Source: Chloroflexota bacterium (lineage in GTDB: Bacteria; Chloroflexota; Limnocylindria; Limnocylindrales; CSP1-4). Taken from it: a stretch of DNA of 39,181 nt. This document shows positions 1-11,751 of this stretch, piece after piece. The stretch is from assembly GCA_013698095.1 (NCBI GenBank), contig JACCVQ010000227.1:1-39181 (forward strand), written 5' to 3'. The notes under the pieces were generated by a model. It saw only the letters and a list, made by a program, of their open reading frames with translations, was not told the DNA's origin and made no database searches. Made by a program: the position numbers and the translations under genes. Position 1 is the first letter of the stretch; the number at the start of each line of letters is the position of its first letter.

Positions 1-2386
<2,386 letters not shown>

Positions 2387-2758
2387 GGGCATGCTCCGTG
2401 GCGTCCGCGCGGCCGCTGCTGACGCTCGGACGCGCGCCGCCGCGCGTGAGCGTGCCGGCCCGGGTGGTCGATGCCCGCTGGGCGGGCTCTACGACGAACG
2501 ACAGCCCGTCAGGGCCCACGTTCCGCCCGCTCAGTCGTCGATCTGCCCACTCGACGGGCAATCCGACGGACGAAAGGGTCCGATGGGCCCTGGCCGCGGG
2601 TTTCGCCCGTCGCATAACCCGCTGGGCGGGCAACGGCGGGACGGCCCTGGCCGCGCCGCGCACGACCGAACGCGACGCAGGCCGCAAAGGAGCCGCTGCG
2701 CGCGCGGCGCGGGCCACGCGGACCACGCGGACCGATCCGGCGGGTCGTGCCTCGACCA
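2387..2758 (-). other. 366-bp spacer inside the atp operon with repeats and an uncertain ORF
   Basis: Between the atpA stop and the atpG start. It contains two copies of CCCGCTGGGCGGG (2474-2486 and 2618-2630). The first extends to a perfect 6-bp stem, GCCCGC-TGG-GCGGGC. It also has two copies of GGCCCTGGCCGCG (2586-2598, 2643-2655) and a tandem CCACGCGGA (2714-2722, 2723-2731). One minus-strand frame is open from an ATG at 2759 (overlapping the atpA stop as TGATG) to a stop at 2379. It would give a 126-residue Arg/Ala/Pro-rich product with no recognisable domain. About 81% of its codons end in G or C, lower than the nearly uniform G/C endings in atpA, and the opposite strand is also open. 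I favour non-coding or structured RNA, but a coupled small gene is not excluded. Confidence 0.5.
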
Positions 2759-4294
<1,536 letters not shown>

Positions 4295-4369
4295 CAGTTG
4301 GGTCTCCAGGGTCTCGCGGCAGCTGATCGTGAGGGTGGGCGGGTGGGCGCTCTCAATGAGCGCGGCGGT

Positions 4370-4909
4370 TCAAATGGTCCCGTTGGTGAGCTGATTCCGT
4401 AGTCGCTCGAGGCGGCCCCGGACGCTCCCGTCGATGAGTCGATCGCCGACACGGACGACGAGCCCGCCGAGCAGGTCCTCGTCGATGTCGGTCTTGAGTG
4501 CGATCGTGCCGCCGGTCATCTGTTCGAGCCGGGCCGTGAGGGCCTTGACCTCGAGATCCGTCAGCGGTGCCGCGCTCGTGGCGGTGGCGTGGGTGATCCC
4601 GTTGCGCCGGTCGTCGAGTCGCGCGAACTCGCTGGCGACGCGCGGGAGCTGCTCGATCCGGTGACGCCGGACGAGCAGGAGGATGAGGTTGCGGACAGGC
4701 TGGCTGAGACCCGCGAACACCTGGTCCGCGGCCTTCAGCCGGTCGTCGAGCGGCAGCGACGGGTTGGCGAGGACGGGCATCAGCTGCCCGTCCATCGTCG
4801 CGACCGCGCTCTCCAGCTCCGTGCGCCACGTCTCGATCGAGCCGTCGCGGTCGGCGAGCTGGAAGGCGGCCTCGGCGTAGCGCCGGGGCGCGCTGTCGCG
4901 CTTGGCCAT
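4370..4909 (-). CDS. atpH: F-type ATP synthase subunit delta (OSCP-like)
   Basis: Delta sits on top of F1 and links it to the peripheral b-stalk. Seen: an N-terminal helical bundle starting APRRYAEAAFQLA, the PSLPLDDRLKAADQVF segment, and the C-terminal GGLVVRVGDRLIDGSVRGRLERL motif that defines the family. Its 179 residues match normal delta subunits. The ATG overlaps the atpF stop as TGATG, indicating translational coupling with the stalk subunit it binds. Confidence 0.96.
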   Translation of the reverse strand: MAKRDSAPRRYAEAAFQLADRDGSIETWRTELESAVATMDGQLMPVLANPSLPLDDRLKAADQVFAGLSQPVRNLILLLVRRHRIEQLPRVASEFARLDDRRNGITHATATSAAPLTDLEVKALTARLEQMTGGTIALKTDIDEDLLGGLVVRVGDRLIDGSVRGRLERLRNQLTNGTI

Positions 4910-5532
4910 CAGGCGTTCCGATCCTGGTTCGCGCCCGAGTCGCCCGAGCCGCGGGACACGCCCGAGCCGCCGGCCGGGGTCGCCTCGGCCAGGAACTCCT
5001 CGACGAGACGCCGCTGGCGCTCGTCGGTCATCGTCTCGCCGACGACCCGGCCTGCCGCGCGAAGGGCCAGGTCGGCGACCTCGGCACGGAGCTCGCCGAT
5101 CGCCCGCTGCTTCTCGGATTCGATGTCGGCGCTCGCTCGGACACGGATCCGTTCGAGCTCCTCGCGGGTGGCGGCGAGATCGCGCTCACGCGACTCGTCG
5201 GCCACCTTCTGGGCCCGGGTCAGGATCTCGTTCGCCTCGCGACGCGCCTCGGCCAGGGTGGCGGCCCGCTCGGCCTCGGCCTGCTCGCGATCCTTGCGGG
5301 CCTGTTCGGCGTCCTTCAGGCCCTGCTCGATCTTCGAGCGACGGTCCTCGAGGGTCGCGCCGATCCGGCGGAAGGCGACGAGATACAGGATCGCGAAGAA
5401 CAGCAGGAAGCTGAGCGCCTGGGCGAGGATCCAGAACAGGTTGATCTGGAAGCCCGGCTCAGCGACGCCTTCTTCTGCGGCGAGCGCGATGGAGCCGTGG
5501 GCGACGGCGCCCGCGACCGACAGGAAGTCCAC
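4909..5532 (-). CDS. atpF: F-type ATP synthase subunit b
   Basis: Peripheral stalk subunit: one membrane anchor plus a long coiled coil holding F1 against rotation. Seen: one hydrophobic segment (FWILAQALSFLLFFAILYLVAF, about residues 32-53), then a long charged helix rich in Glu/Arg/Ala (DRRSKIEQGLKDAEQARKDR onward), ending with a Gly/Ser-rich tail. The frame is open further upstream through atpE in another frame, but that part has no family similarity. I place the start at GTG 5532 (VDFLSV), with GGGA 9 nt before it, giving 207 residues. It is coupled to atpH by TGATG. Confidence 0.9.
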   Translation of the reverse strand: MDFLSVAGAVAHGSIALAAEEGVAEPGFQINLFWILAQALSFLLFFAILYLVAFRRIGATLEDRRSKIEQGLKDAEQARKDREQAEAERAATLAEARREANEILTRAQKVADESRERDLAATREELERIRVRASADIESEKQRAIGELRAEVADLALRAAGRVVGETMTDERQRRLVEEFLAEATPAGGSGVSRGSGDSGANQDRNA

Positions 5533-5555
5533 GGTGATCGGTCCCGGTCGGCCGC

Positions 5556-5768
5556 TTAGCCGAGGAAGATCGCGAGGATGCCGACGACGACCGCGAGGAC
5601 GCCGAGGCCCTCGGCGAACGCCGCGCCGATGATGAAGGTCGCCCGGATCTGGGCGGCCGCGTCGGGGTTCCGCCCGATCGCGCTGGTCGACATGCCGGTC
5701 AGGATCCCGATCCCGATGCCGGGTCCGATGACGCCGAGGGCCGCGATTCCGGCTCCGAGTGTGTCCAT
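5556..5768 (-). CDS. atpE: F-type ATP synthase subunit c (proton type)
   Basis: The 70-residue hairpin that forms the rotor ring. Seen: a glycine-rich first helix (GAGIAALGVIGPGIGIGIL), the polar loop SAIGRNPDA, and a second helix with the ion-carrying glutamate E53 in GAAFAEGLGVL. In sodium-type c subunits the first-helix motif has Gln (GPGxGQG) and a Ser/Thr follows the acid. Here these are Ile (GPGIGIG) and Gly (AEGLG), so a proton ring is inferred. AGGAGG lies 11 nt before the ATG. The position between atpB and atpF is the standard one. Confidence 0.97.
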   Translation of the reverse strand: MDTLGAGIAALGVIGPGIGIGILTGMSTSAIGRNPDAAAQIRATFIIGAAFAEGLGVLAVVVGILAIFLG

Positions 5769-5853
5769 GTGTCGTTGATCCTCCTGCGATTCCCGGTCGG
5801 TGCCGGGTGATGGGCCGTGAGTGGTGGGTTGGTTCCGTCAACCGTCCGCAGCG

Positions 5854-6954
5854 TCAGCCGGGGGCGGGCGACGGGGCGATGTTGCCTTCCGGAAGGTGCT
5901 CTGCGGCGCCTGCGTGCGCTTCCTCATGCTCCTCCTCGTGATGGCCCTCCGTTGCGATGATCGTGAACATGAGGGTGAGGACCGAGAAGATCAGGGCCTG
6001 CATGAAGTTCAGCAGGAATTCCAGGCTGACCATGGCGACCGGGATGATCGCGAATGTCAGGCCGGTGATCACGCCGAGGGCGATCTCCCCCGCGTAGATG
6101 TTGCCGAAGAGTCGCATCGACAGCGTGACCGGCTTGATGAACTCGAGGAAGAACTCGAGGATCCCGACGAAGAGACCGATCACGCCGGCCGCAACGCCGT
6201 CCTTGAACCCGCTGACGTTGAAGAACTTGCCGAGGTAACCGCCGACGCCGAGGGCACGCACGCCCTCGATGTGGAACAGGAAGAAGCTGACGAGGGCCAG
6301 CCCGATCGTCATGTTCACGTCGCTCGTCGGGGCACGAAGCTGTTGGGTCCGGCCGACGCCGGGCAGGAGCCCGCTCCAGTTGCTCAGCAGGATGTACAGG
6401 AAAAACGTCACGAAGATCGGGACGTAGCGGCGCGCCTGTGGGCCGCCCAGCGACGTCGCGAAGTTGGCAAGCCCCTCGTACGCGTACTCGAGGGCATTCT
6501 GACCGCCCGTCGGTACGAGCCGGATCGATCGCGACAGGAAGAAGGCGACGACGATGATCACCGCCATCACGATCCAGCCGGTGAACAGGGTCGACGGGAT
6601 CGACACGTCGAACACCGCGATCCCCTGTGGGATGTGGTGACCCGGCGGCCAGACGACGTGGGGGACGGGGAGTTCGAAGTTCGCCTTGATCGCGTCGGCC
6701 GGGTAGGAGAACGGCACCGACGGATCGGAGCGGCCCTCGGCGTTGACGCCGAGCGGCGGCGAGACGATGAAGCTGACGACCGTCAGGGCGACGATCGCGA
6801 GGACGATCAGGAGGAGCGGCTTGCGGATGCTCGTGGTCGGCTGGGTGACCGCACCAGCTGCGCCCGCGGCGTCGCTGGCGAGGTCCGGGCCGAGGGCCTC
6901 CTGCATCCTCCGCTCGGCGTCGGTGCGCCGGTCGCGGTCGGGTCGGTCGGTCAA
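5854..6954 (-). CDS. atpB: F-type ATP synthase subunit a
   Basis: Stator membrane subunit that provides the two half-channels next to the c-ring. Seen: the essential arginine R281 in SMRLFGNIYAGE, several membrane helices (starting near residues 45-65 and 123-142) and the family segment NALEYAYEGLANF. At 366 residues it is longer than the usual 240-290: a charged ~44-residue N-terminus, an extra-membrane stretch at ~68-120 and a His/Glu-rich C-terminus (EGHHEEEHEEAHAG) account for this. The start is TTG at 6954, with AGGAG 5 nt upstream. Confidence 0.95.
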   Translation of the reverse strand: MTDRPDRDRRTDAERRMQEALGPDLASDAAGAAGAVTQPTTSIRKPLLLIVLAIVALTVVSFIVSPPLGVNAEGRSDPSVPFSYPADAIKANFELPVPHVVWPPGHHIPQGIAVFDVSIPSTLFTGWIVMAVIIVVAFFLSRSIRLVPTGGQNALEYAYEGLANFATSLGGPQARRYVPIFVTFFLYILLSNWSGLLPGVGRTQQLRAPTSDVNMTIGLALVSFFLFHIEGVRALGVGGYLGKFFNVSGFKDGVAAGVIGLFVGILEFFLEFIKPVTLSMRLFGNIYAGEIALGVITGLTFAIIPVAMVSLEFLLNFMQALIFSVLTLMFTIIATEGHHEEEHEEAHAGAAEHLPEGNIAPSPAPG

Positions 6955-7015
6955 GTGTGCTCCTGGAGGTGCGTGCCTCGCGGCTCGCGCCGGGTCGCTG
7001 GTCTCGCGCTGGGGA

Positions 7016-7240
7016 TCAGTCGTCGAAGGTGGCCAGGAACCGGTTGATCAATCGCCGGACGGCGAGCGCTCCCATTCCCATTCCCGCCAGCAGGCCCACC
7101 AGCACCATCACGGGAAGCGTCCCGAGCTGCTGGTCCACCCAGTATCCGGCGAGCACGCCTGCCAGGGTCGTGACCAGGAGAACGAGGCCGATTTCGCCGA
7201 AGAGAGCGAGGTAAGCCCCAGCCCGTCCGGGCTCGATCAT
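7016..7240 (-). CDS. atpZ: AtpZ/AtpI-type small membrane protein of the ATP synthase operon
   Basis: A 74-residue protein with two hydrophobic helices (about residues 12-33 and 43-60) around the motif GYWVDQQLGTLPVMVLVGLLAG, with the W-D...LGT-P arrangement of the AtpZ family (Pfam ATPase_gene1). Known members head atp operons and have been linked to c-ring assembly or Mg2+/Ca2+ transport. Here it is the first gene of the operon, 61 bp before atpB, with AGGA 5 nt before the ATG and an extended -10 promoter just upstream. No separate atpI is seen. Confidence 0.85.
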   Translation of the reverse strand: MIEPGRAGAYLALFGEIGLVLLVTTLAGVLAGYWVDQQLGTLPVMVLVGLLAGMGMGALAVRRLINRFLATFDD

Positions 7241-7263
7241 GGGCGTCCTGACAAAGCGCGCGG

Positions 7264-7272
7264 AGTATAGCA
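7264..7272 (-). promoter_or_regulatory. Extended -10 promoter of the atp operon
   Basis: On the minus strand this reads TGC-TATACT, an extended -10 with five of six bases matching TATAAT. No good -35 lies 16-18 bp upstream (TTGCCG is 21 bp away). Transcription would begin near 7257, leaving a leader of about 17 nt before the atpZ ATG. Inferred from sequence only. Confidence 0.55.
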
Positions 7273-7351
7273 GAGGGTTCCGCGCCGGAGCGGCAACAGG
7301 ACCGAATCCACGAGCACCGAGTGGCGGCCGGCGCGCGTCGTACGGATCGGA

Positions 7352-8275
7352 TCAGGCGCTGGGCGTCGGGTCCGGCGTCTGGATCCGGGTCGGTTGCGGG
7401 GTCGGCGTCGGCCCAGGAGTCGGCGTGGGCGTCGGGGTCGGCGAGCCGGTCGGGGCCGGCGTCGCAGTCGGGGTCGCGGTTGGGCCAGGCGTCGGGGTCG
7501 GCGCCGTCGGCGGTGTCGCCAACGGGGTCGCCGTTGGCCGGGCCGTTGGCCGCGGAGTCGTCCGGGGTGTGGGCGTGGGTCCCTTGACCGGCGGTGCGGT
7601 CGCCTGACCAGCGGGAAGCGGCGGCCGCTGCGAGCCGGTCGGTGGCTCGAGCGACGAGTCGATCCCGGACGGCGGGGCCTCGTCTCCGCTCGGCACCACG
7701 ACGCCACCCGGAGGTGTGATCTCCGGTCGGCCGGTGACGCCAAGGACATCGCCCGCGCCGCTGCGCGGTGCAAGCACCACGTTGAGGAGGGCGATGGCCA
7801 CGATGGCGTTCGCAGCGACGCCGGCGATCGCCACGAGGCCGTGGGCCAGCGGCGCCCATCGAATGCGCCGCGCGGGGCCAGCGCGGCTCGCCGCTGGGGC
7901 GGCGTTCGGTGCGGCGACGGGGACCGACCTGGTCGGCGCCCGCGACACGACGGACCAGGTGGGAGCCAGCGGCACCGGACCGGCTTGGAGGTCGGACGGC
8001 CGGTCGTCGGCTGCCACCGAGACGGAGAGCGCGCCCGCCAGTCCGGCCCCACCGGGGAGTCCCGTTGGAGTGGCGCCCTCGATGTCGAACTCCTCCTCGT
8101 CGTCCCATGGCCGCCCGAGGAGCGACCGGCCGGTCAGCCGGCGCAGAGCCCACATGCCGACCGACTCGTCGACGATCCGGGGCAGCATCGTCCGACCCGC
8201 CGCGTCGCGCGGGAGCATCCGGGCCAGGATCGCGAGAAAGCCGAGGACGACCAGCGCCCCGACGATGAGTTCCAC
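7352..8275 (-). CDS. Membrane protein with long Pro/Thr-rich tail, function unknown
   Basis: 307 residues that I cannot assign. Seen: an N-terminal membrane helix (MELIVGALVVLGFLAILARML), an acidic cytoplasm-like stretch (DDEEEFDIEG) near residue 60, a second helix at ~143-167 (APLAHGLVAIAGVAANAIVAIALLNVVLA), then about 140 residues dominated by Pro, Thr and Ala with TPTP-type repeats up to the C-terminus. That tail is typical of wall-spanning linkers and would lie outside the cell if the second helix is an inward-to-outward anchor. It lies between a WecA-type transferase and the atp operon, all on the same strand. A role in the envelope is plausible but unproven. Confidence 0.75.
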   Translation of the reverse strand: MELIVGALVVLGFLAILARMLPRDAAGRTMLPRIVDESVGMWALRRLTGRSLLGRPWDDEEEFDIEGATPTGLPGGAGLAGALSVSVAADDRPSDLQAGPVPLAPTWSVVSRAPTRSVPVAAPNAAPAASRAGPARRIRWAPLAHGLVAIAGVAANAIVAIALLNVVLAPRSGAGDVLGVTGRPEITPPGGVVVPSGDEAPPSGIDSSLEPPTGSQRPPLPAGQATAPPVKGPTPTPRTTPRPTARPTATPLATPPTAPTPTPGPTATPTATPAPTGSPTPTPTPTPGPTPTPQPTRIQTPDPTPSA

Positions 8276-8323
8276 GAGTGACGGACCCCGAGCAATCGGC
8301 CGGGAAGGACGCGGCCGGGCCCG

Positions 8324-8332
8324 ATCCTAGCA
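8324..8332 (-). promoter_or_regulatory. Candidate extended -10 promoter for the Pro/Thr-rich membrane protein
   Basis: Minus strand reads TGC-TAGGAT, an extended -10 form close to those before atpZ and parA. It is about 49 bp upstream of the start at 8275. No -35 is visible at normal spacing. Confidence 0.35.
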
Positions 8333-8445
8333 TCGCTTCGCCTCGGCGCACGCTCCAGTCCGGCGCCGTTGGAGGCGGGAACGATCCACTGGGTGCACCC
8401 TCGCACCGTCCGCAAGACCTCTCGGGGCCACGCGCAGACCCCCGC

Positions 8446-9537
8446 TCAGCTCCTCAGCGTGGGCTCGTCGGGCTCGAACCCACCGCGGGCCAGGAGGGCC
8501 AGGACGAAGCCGCTCGCCATGAACACCCCGGTGAAGGCATAGATCTGGGTCGCGCCGGTCAGAAGCAGAGCGAGGATCGCCAATCCGACGCAGATCGCAT
8601 AGATCAGCAGCACCGTCTGGCGATGCGACAGGCCCACGTCCAGCAGCCGATGGTGGAGATGTCCGCGGTCCGGCGAGAACGGCGATCGCCGCTCGACCAG
8701 ACGGCGGACGATGATCCAGAAGGCATCGATGATCGGGACCGCGAGGACGAGCATCGCCACCGCGACCTTGGCCGTGCCCATGATCGAGAGGACCGCAAGG
8801 GTGTAACCCAGGAACATGACCCCGCTTGTGCCGACGAAGATCGTGGCCGGGTGGAAGTTCCAGCGGAGGAAGCCCAGGAGCGATCCCGCGAGGGCGAAGC
8901 ACAGGACCGCGATGAACGGCTGGCCGACCTGCGGCGTCAGGCTGATCATGCCCAGCGTCACCGCTGCGATCAGGCCGATCCCGGACGACAGCCCGTCGAG
9001 GCCGTCGATGAAGTTGATGCTGTTGATCATCCCCGCGATCCACAGGATCGTGAACCCGATCGAGACTGCGCCACCGAAGCGGATGACGCCCGGCCCGAAC
9101 GGATTGGCCACGAAGTCGACCACGAAACCGAGCGCGATCGCGAACGCGGCGAGGCCGAGCTGGCCCACGAACTGCCAGCGGGCGCGCAGGTCGAGCGCGT
9201 CGTCGATCACACCGAACGCGGTCGCAAGGATGCCGCCCAGGAACAGGCCGACAAGCTCCCCGGCCTGGACCGACGAAGGGACGGTCACGAACTGGGCGAC
9301 GGCGTTCAGGCCGAGGAGGCCGAGACTGACGAGGACGAAGGCGATGGCGACGGCGACGCCGCCGCCGCGCGGGACGGGCAACTTGTTGACCCGCCGATGG
9401 TTGGGCCGGTCGACGGCGTCGTAGCGAACGGCGATCCGTCGAACCAGCGGCGTCAGGAGGAAGGAGACTGCGGCAGCGGCGACGAGCGCGAGGAGCAGGT
9501 ACGGGATCGTGGCCCCTGCGCTGGCGCTGAACCTCAT
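8446..9537 (-). CDS. WecA/TagO-type undecaprenyl-phosphate sugar-1-phosphate transferase
   Basis: Polytopic enzyme of the MraY/WecA family. It transfers a HexNAc-1-phosphate (probably GlcNAc-1-P) from its UDP-sugar to undecaprenyl phosphate, starting a wall or surface glycan. Seen: about ten membrane helices, the DD pair at 112-113 (GVIDDALDLRAR), the NSINFIDGLDGL block at 172-183 with its Mg-binding Asp, and the HLHH motif at 293-296. HLHH is diagnostic of the WecA/TagO branch rather than MraY. Length (363) is normal. It is 49 bp downstream of glyA; the next gene encodes a probable envelope protein. The exact sugar cannot be read from sequence. Confidence 0.92.
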   Translation of the reverse strand: MRFSASAGATIPYLLLALVAAAAVSFLLTPLVRRIAVRYDAVDRPNHRRVNKLPVPRGGGVAVAIAFVLVSLGLLGLNAVAQFVTVPSSVQAGELVGLFLGGILATAFGVIDDALDLRARWQFVGQLGLAAFAIALGFVVDFVANPFGPGVIRFGGAVSIGFTILWIAGMINSINFIDGLDGLSSGIGLIAAVTLGMISLTPQVGQPFIAVLCFALAGSLLGFLRWNFHPATIFVGTSGVMFLGYTLAVLSIMGTAKVAVAMLVLAVPIIDAFWIIVRRLVERRSPFSPDRGHLHHRLLDVGLSHRQTVLLIYAICVGLAILALLLTGATQIYAFTGVFMASGFVLALLARGGFEPDEPTLRS

Positions 9538-9586
9538 GACGGGCCCGCTCGGGGGCTCAGCGGGGAGGAACGTGGGGGCGCGTCGC

Positions 9587-10927
9587 TCACCGGCGGAGGC
9601 CCGGCACCGGGAACCGCTCTGCGATCGCGGCCACGCGGCCGGCCAGATCGACGAGGGCGGCGGCGTCCTCGTGGCGTTCGATCGCGTCCGCGATCAGTGT
9701 CGCGATCTCGCGCATGTCGGCCTCGCCCATCCCGCGGGCTGTGACCGCCGGCGTCCCGACCCGGATCCCCGATGACGTGTTCGGCGGCTGCGTGTCGAAC
9801 GGGATCTGGTTCTTGTTGACCGTGATCCCGATCTCATCGAGGAAGTGCTCGGCGTCCTTGCCGCTCACCCCTCGCGACATCACGTCGACGAGCATCAGGT
9901 GGTTGTCCGTGCCGCCCGACACGATCCGCAGGCCGCGCTCGGCCAGGACGGCAGCCATCGTCGCGGCGTTGTCGATCGTCCGCTGCTGGTCGCGCCGGAA
10001 CTCGTCGCCGAGCGCGAGCTGGAACGCGACCGCCTTGCCCGCGATCACGTGCATGAGCGGGCCGCCCTGGACGCCCGGGAAGACGGTCCGATCGATCGTG
10101 GCGGCGAGCGCGCCCGACGCCGACGGTGCGCCCTTCACGTTCGGAAAGTCGGCCGGGTTCACCTCCGGCGGAAGTTCGTGGCGGCTGAAGATCAACCCGC
10201 CGCGCGGACCACGGAGCGTCTTGTGAGTCGTCGTCGTGACGATGTCGGCGTGCGGGAACGGCGACGGATGGACACCGGCGGCGACGAGGCCGGCAACGTG
10301 GGCCATGTCGACGAAGAGGAGTGCCCCGACGCCATGGGCAATCGCCGCCATCCGCTCGAAGTCCCAGGTCCGCGGATAGGCCGACGCGCCGGCAACGATC
10401 AGCTTCGGGCGGACCTCGCTGGCCTGCGCTTCGAGGGCGTCGTAGTCGATCCGCTCGGTGTCCTCGCGAACCCCGTACGCATGGACCTCGTACAGCCGAC
10501 CGGAGAAGTTGAGCTTCATGCCGTGGGTCAGGTGCCCGCCCTGGTCGAGCTTCATCCCCAGGATCCGGTCGCCGGGCTCGATCACGCTGAAGTAGGCGGC
10601 CATGTTGGCCTGGGCGCCCGAATGCGGCTGGACGTTGACGTGCTCGGCGCCCGGGAAGAGCTGGAGCGCGCGGTCCCGGGCGAGGTTCTCGGCGATGTCG
10701 ACGAACTCGCAGCCGCCGTAGTAGCGCCTGCCGGGCAGGCCCTCGGCGTACTTGTTCGTCAGCCAGCTGCCCTGGGCCTCCATGACAGCGGCCGCGGTGT
10801 AATTCTCCGACGCGATCAGCTCGATCTTGTCGTGCTGGCGGTGCCGCTCGTCCTCCATCGCCGCCCACAGTTCGGGGTCGACGTCGGCGATCGTCGGTCC
10901 GGGACGGACCTGCTCCTGGATCGCCAT
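9587..10927 (-). CDS. glyA: Serine hydroxymethyltransferase
   Basis: PLP enzyme converting serine plus tetrahydrofolate to glycine plus 5,10-methylene-THF, a main source of one-carbon units. Seen: [10 protein letters not shown] near residue 35, [15 protein letters not shown] at 98-112, and the PLP lysine K236 in [14 protein letters not shown]. At 446 residues it exceeds the usual 410-425, with extra residues after the PLP lysine (about 251-280, [20 protein letters not shown]). A purine-rich GGAGGAGG tract precedes the ATG. The 119-bp upstream gap carries a 15-bp direct repeat (10971-10985 and 10989-11003). Confidence 0.97.
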   Translation of the reverse strand: MAIQEQVRPGPTIADVDPELWAAMEDERHRQHDKIELIASENYTAAAVMEAQGSWLTNKYAEGLPGRRYYGGCEFVDIAENLARDRALQLFPGAEHVNVQPHSGAQANMAAYFSVIEPGDRILGMKLDQGGHLTHGMKLNFSGRLYEVHAYGVREDTERIDYDALEAQASEVRPKLIVAGASAYPRTWDFERMAAIAHGVGALLFVDMAHVAGLVAAGVHPSPFPHADIVTTTTHKTLRGPRGGLIFSRHELPPEVNPADFPNVKGAPSASGALAATIDRTVFPGVQGGPLMHVIAGKAVAFQLALGDEFRRDQQRTIDNAATMAAVLAERGLRIVSGGTDNHLMLVDVMSRGVSGKDAEHFLDEIGITVNKNQIPFDTQPPNTSSGIRVGTPAVTARGMGEADMREIATLIADAIERHEDAAALVDLAGRVAAIAERFPVPGLRR

Positions 10928-11046
10928 CCTCGTGCCTCCTCCGTGCGAGCCACTCGCTGGCCCGGGTCCCGGTCGCCGCTCCGCGCCGGGTCGCCGCTCC
11001 GCGTCGGGCGCGGGCGTTCGATTGCCGCCCTCCGGGGTGATCCCGG

Positions 11047-11751
11047 CTATCTTCCCACGCCGGACGACGATGGCGCGGGCGGTCGATCCTTCCCGTCGAC
11101 GTCGGCCGGGTCGGCCGGCCCGGCCAGGCGTTCGCCGAGAACGGCTTCCACGGCCTCGACCGAGACCGCGCCGATGCGCAGGATCCGGGGCGGCGCGACG
11201 GTGCAGTCGATCACGGTCGAGGCCGGCCCGCCGTGAGCATGACCGCCGTCGAGCACGAGATCGATCGAGACGCCGAGCTGTTCGACGATGGCTCCGGCAT
11301 CGCCTGCCTCCGGCTGACCCGAGACGTTGGCCGACGTGGTCGGAAGCGGACCGACGGCGGCGGCCAGGGCCCGCGGCGTGGCGTGGTCCGGGACGCGCAG
11401 CCCGATCGTGGCGCTACCGGCAGTGAGCGCGGCAGGCAACGGGACGTCGGCTCGCTGCGGAACGATGAGGGTCAGGCCGCCGGGCCAGAACGCGCCTGCG
11501 AGGGCCGCGGCGGAGCCGGGCCATTGCCCGATCGTCGGAGCCTGGGACGCGTCGGCGAGGAGCAGCATGATCCCCTTGTCGGGCGGGCGGCGCTTGGCGC
11601 CAAAGAGGCGTTCGACCCCGCCCGGCGTGGCGAGTGCGACCGCGATCCCGTAGACCGTGTCCGTCGGAAGGGCGACGATCCCGCCGGCCCGGAGCACCGC
11701 GACCGCCTCGGCCAGACCGGCATCGTCGTCGCGGACGACCGTCGCGGTCAT
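11047..11751 (-). CDS. tsaC: L-threonylcarbamoyladenylate synthase (TsaC/Sua5/YwlC family)
   Basis: Makes threonylcarbamoyl-AMP from threonine, bicarbonate and ATP for the tRNA t6A37 modification. Seen: [18 protein letters not shown] at ~23-40, the [13 protein letters not shown] nucleotide-binding stretch, [10 protein letters not shown] and the PTTSANVSG signature. At 234 residues it is the short TsaC/YrdC form without the Sua5 C-terminal domain; the last ~25 residues are a disordered Pro/Asp/Ser tail. The ATG overlaps the HAD gene stop by 4 bp (ATGA). Confidence 0.94.
   Translation of the reverse strand: MTATVVRDDDAGLAEAVAVLRAGGIVALPTDTVYGIAVALATPGGVERLFGAKRRPPDKGIMLLLADASQAPTIGQWPGSAAALAGAFWPGGLTLIVPQRADVPLPAALTAGSATIGLRVPDHATPRALAAAVGPLPTTSANVSGQPEAGDAGAIVEQLGVSIDLVLDGGHAHGGPASTVIDCTVAPPRILRIGAVSVEAVEAVLGERLAGPADPADVDGKDRPPAPSSSGVGR

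Noticed and set aside
5533..5841. Longer subunit b starting upstream of 5532
   Set aside because: This part is out-of-frame with atpE, His/Arg-rich and unlike any b subunit.
7352..7620. Dense short repeats that might be a CRISPR or minisatellite
   Set aside because: They encode in-frame Thr-Pro/Ala-Pro repeats in a membrane protein; there are no equal-length spacers or conserved direct repeats.
10971..11003. 15-bp direct repeat upstream of glyA as a regulatory array or riboswitch
   Set aside because: Only two GC-rich copies with an 18-bp period; no glycine-riboswitch-like core was recognised.
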